64,000 nucleotides of DNA from Rhizobiaceae bacterium (GTDB lineage Bacteria > Pseudomonadota > Alphaproteobacteria > Rhizobiales > Rhizobiaceae), in contig JAMLJC010000001.1 of NCBI GenBank assembly GCA_023953845.1, forward strand, positions 4,164,501 through 4,228,500, in the 5' to 3' direction. This document shows positions 61,239 through 64,000 of this stretch, in pieces; position 1 is the stretch's first letter; the number at the start of each line of letters is the position of its first letter. The notes below the pieces were generated by a model, which saw only the letters and a list, made by a program, of their open reading frames with translations, searched no databases and was not told the origin of the DNA. The position numbers were made by a program, and so were the translations under genes.

Positions 61239-61868
61239 TCAGGCTGCCGCCAGCGCCTTGATGCCGTCGGCGACGAACTGCACGGCGAGCGCTGCGAGGA
61301 TCACACCAAGAAGCCGCGTCAGGATCGAACGCCCGGTGGCTCCAAGCAGGCCGTCGATGCGCTCCGCCAGAATGAAGACCAGATAGGTCAGCATCAGGCA
61401 AAGCAGGATGATCGCGAGGAGGGATGTCTGCCCCGCCGCTCCGGGCATCCTGCTCGACAGCAGCACGGTCGCCGAAATCGCGCCCGGACCGGCTATCAGC
61501 GGGATGGCGAGCGGAAAGGCGGCGATGTCGCGGATATGGTCCTTGGTGATTGCGGTGTCGGCGCTCTTTTCCTTGCGGTCGTTGCGCTTCTCGAACACCA
61601 TTTCGGCGGCGATGTAGAAAAGCAGCAGCCCGCCCGCGACCCGGAATGCGGGCAGCGTTATGCCGAAGGCACCGAGGATCGCGGCGCCCGCGAGCGCGAA
61701 AAGGGCGAGCACGCCGAAGCCGATCACCGATGCCCGGATCGAGACCTGCAGGCGCTCCTCGCGGTTCATGCCGCGCGTCAGCGCCAGGAAAAGCGGAGCC
61801 AGCCCCGGCGGATCGATGGTCACCAGAATTGTGACGAAGGCATTGAAAAGGCTTTCCAGGCTTGGCAT
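61239..61868 (-). CDS. MarC-family membrane protein
   Basis: A 209-residue inner-membrane protein with six transmembrane segments. LFNAFVTILVTIDPPGLAPLFL, AGPGAISATVLL and the final LTRLLGVILAALAVQFVADGIK are typical of MarC/UPF0056. The family name is historical; a role in multidrug resistance was not upheld, and the function is unknown. ATG at 61868 has GGAGGGGCCGAA upstream, which settles the start against the open frame running to 62186. It is divergent from gyrA across 253 bases. Confidence 0.92.
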   Translation of the reverse strand: MPSLESLFNAFVTILVTIDPPGLAPLFLALTRGMNREERLQVSIRASVIGFGVLALFALAGAAILGAFGITLPAFRVAGGLLLFYIAAEMVFEKRNDRKEKSADTAITKDHIRDIAAFPLAIPLIAGPGAISATVLLSSRMPGAAGQTSLLAIILLCLMLTYLVFILAERIDGLLGATGRSILTRLLGVILAALAVQFVADGIKALAAA

Positions 61869-62121
61869 TTCGGCCCCTCCAGCTTGGTTCGACGCTAGCG
61901 CGAAGCGGGCGTGGGCGCCAGCGGTCGTGGCGTCATGGTTCGGTCCTGTCTGCGACCGGAAGCGTCTCTCGCCAAGGGAAGTTGCCGCGACGTCATGAAG
62001 CAACCGCATATCCATTTGAAATGACGCGAGAATTTGCCATTGGATAAATGCCGGGAGCATTGGAACGGAGCACGGCATTCCTATATAAGAGGTCAGTGAT
62101 TCCCTGAGATCGTGATCTATT

Positions 62122-64000
<1,879 letters not shown>

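Overview
The window is a gene-dense, GC-rich chromosomal segment of an alphaproteobacterium of the order Hyphomicrobiales (Rhizobiales). A Phyllobacteriaceae/Mesorhizobium-like genus is most likely. The evidence is the order dusB(nifR3)-ntrB-ntrC-ntrY-ntrX-trkA-dat-hfq-hflX-mazG, the fused ispDF gene, a type II glutamine synthetase with a divergent gstI-like gene, an E1-beta subunit carrying its own lipoyl domain, and a giant growth-pole-ring-type coiled-coil protein. The genus is an inference; no rRNA or tRNA gene is present to test it.

Region 1 (1-10075): the end of enolase, an FtsB-like divisome gene, then the pyruvate dehydrogenase and lipoate cluster: pdhA, pdhB, a Uma2-type nuclease gene, pdhC, an HdeD-like membrane gene, an SGNH hydrolase gene, lpdA, a small GlsB-like membrane gene, lipA and a COQ10/RatA gene. 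Region 2 (10077-24229): cinA/pncC and ispDF on the minus strand, then the nitrogen-control and RNA-chaperone block dusB-ntrB-ntrC, ntrY-ntrX, trkA, dat, hfq, hflX, and mazG on the minus strand. Region 3 (24299-29915): a DUF305 protein, an enolase-superfamily epimerase and a four-gene Mla-type lipid ABC transporter. Region 4 (29997-38635): a 7974-bp gene for a 2657-residue membrane-anchored coiled-coil protein with two arrays of helical repeats, followed by a divergent Hpt gene. Region 5 (38752-44210): a [2Fe-2S] ferredoxin, ferredoxin-NADP reductase, gstI/glnII with a sigma-54 promoter, a small membrane protein, and glnB-glnA, also preceded by a sigma-54-like promoter. Region 6 (44567-49922): bifunctional NAD(P)HX repair enzyme, an unrecognised secreted CXXCH protein, GtrA, DUF72 and GNAT genes. 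Region 7 (49923-55872): uvrA and ssb, whose usual divergent SOS region is split by an ArsR-SRPBCC-ClpP-like-small secreted operon and by a self-contained transcription unit that looks like a structured or dual-function RNA. Region 8 (55873-60355): a small accessory patch with a DUF6634-type gene, a 47-codon gene, an XRE regulator and a large tyrosine recombinase. Region 9 (60356-64000): VOC, an unknown protein, MarC and the 5' part of gyrA.

Three themes link the genes. First, pdhABC, lpdA and lipA build and lipoylate the pyruvate dehydrogenase complex. Second, most of the nitrogen-status circuit (NtrB/NtrC, NtrY/NtrX, PII, GSI, GSII, GstI) lies within about 32 kb, and its sigma-54 promoters can be read directly. 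Third, envelope growth and maintenance are represented by the FtsB-like protein, the Mla transporter and the growth-pole-ring-like protein. The best candidates for something undescribed are the transcription unit at 53063-53426, the repeat architecture of the giant coiled-coil protein, the secreted Cys-rich CXXCH protein at 46078-48096, and the rearranged uvrA-ssb interval. No CRISPR array, rRNA, tRNA or insertion sequence was found.
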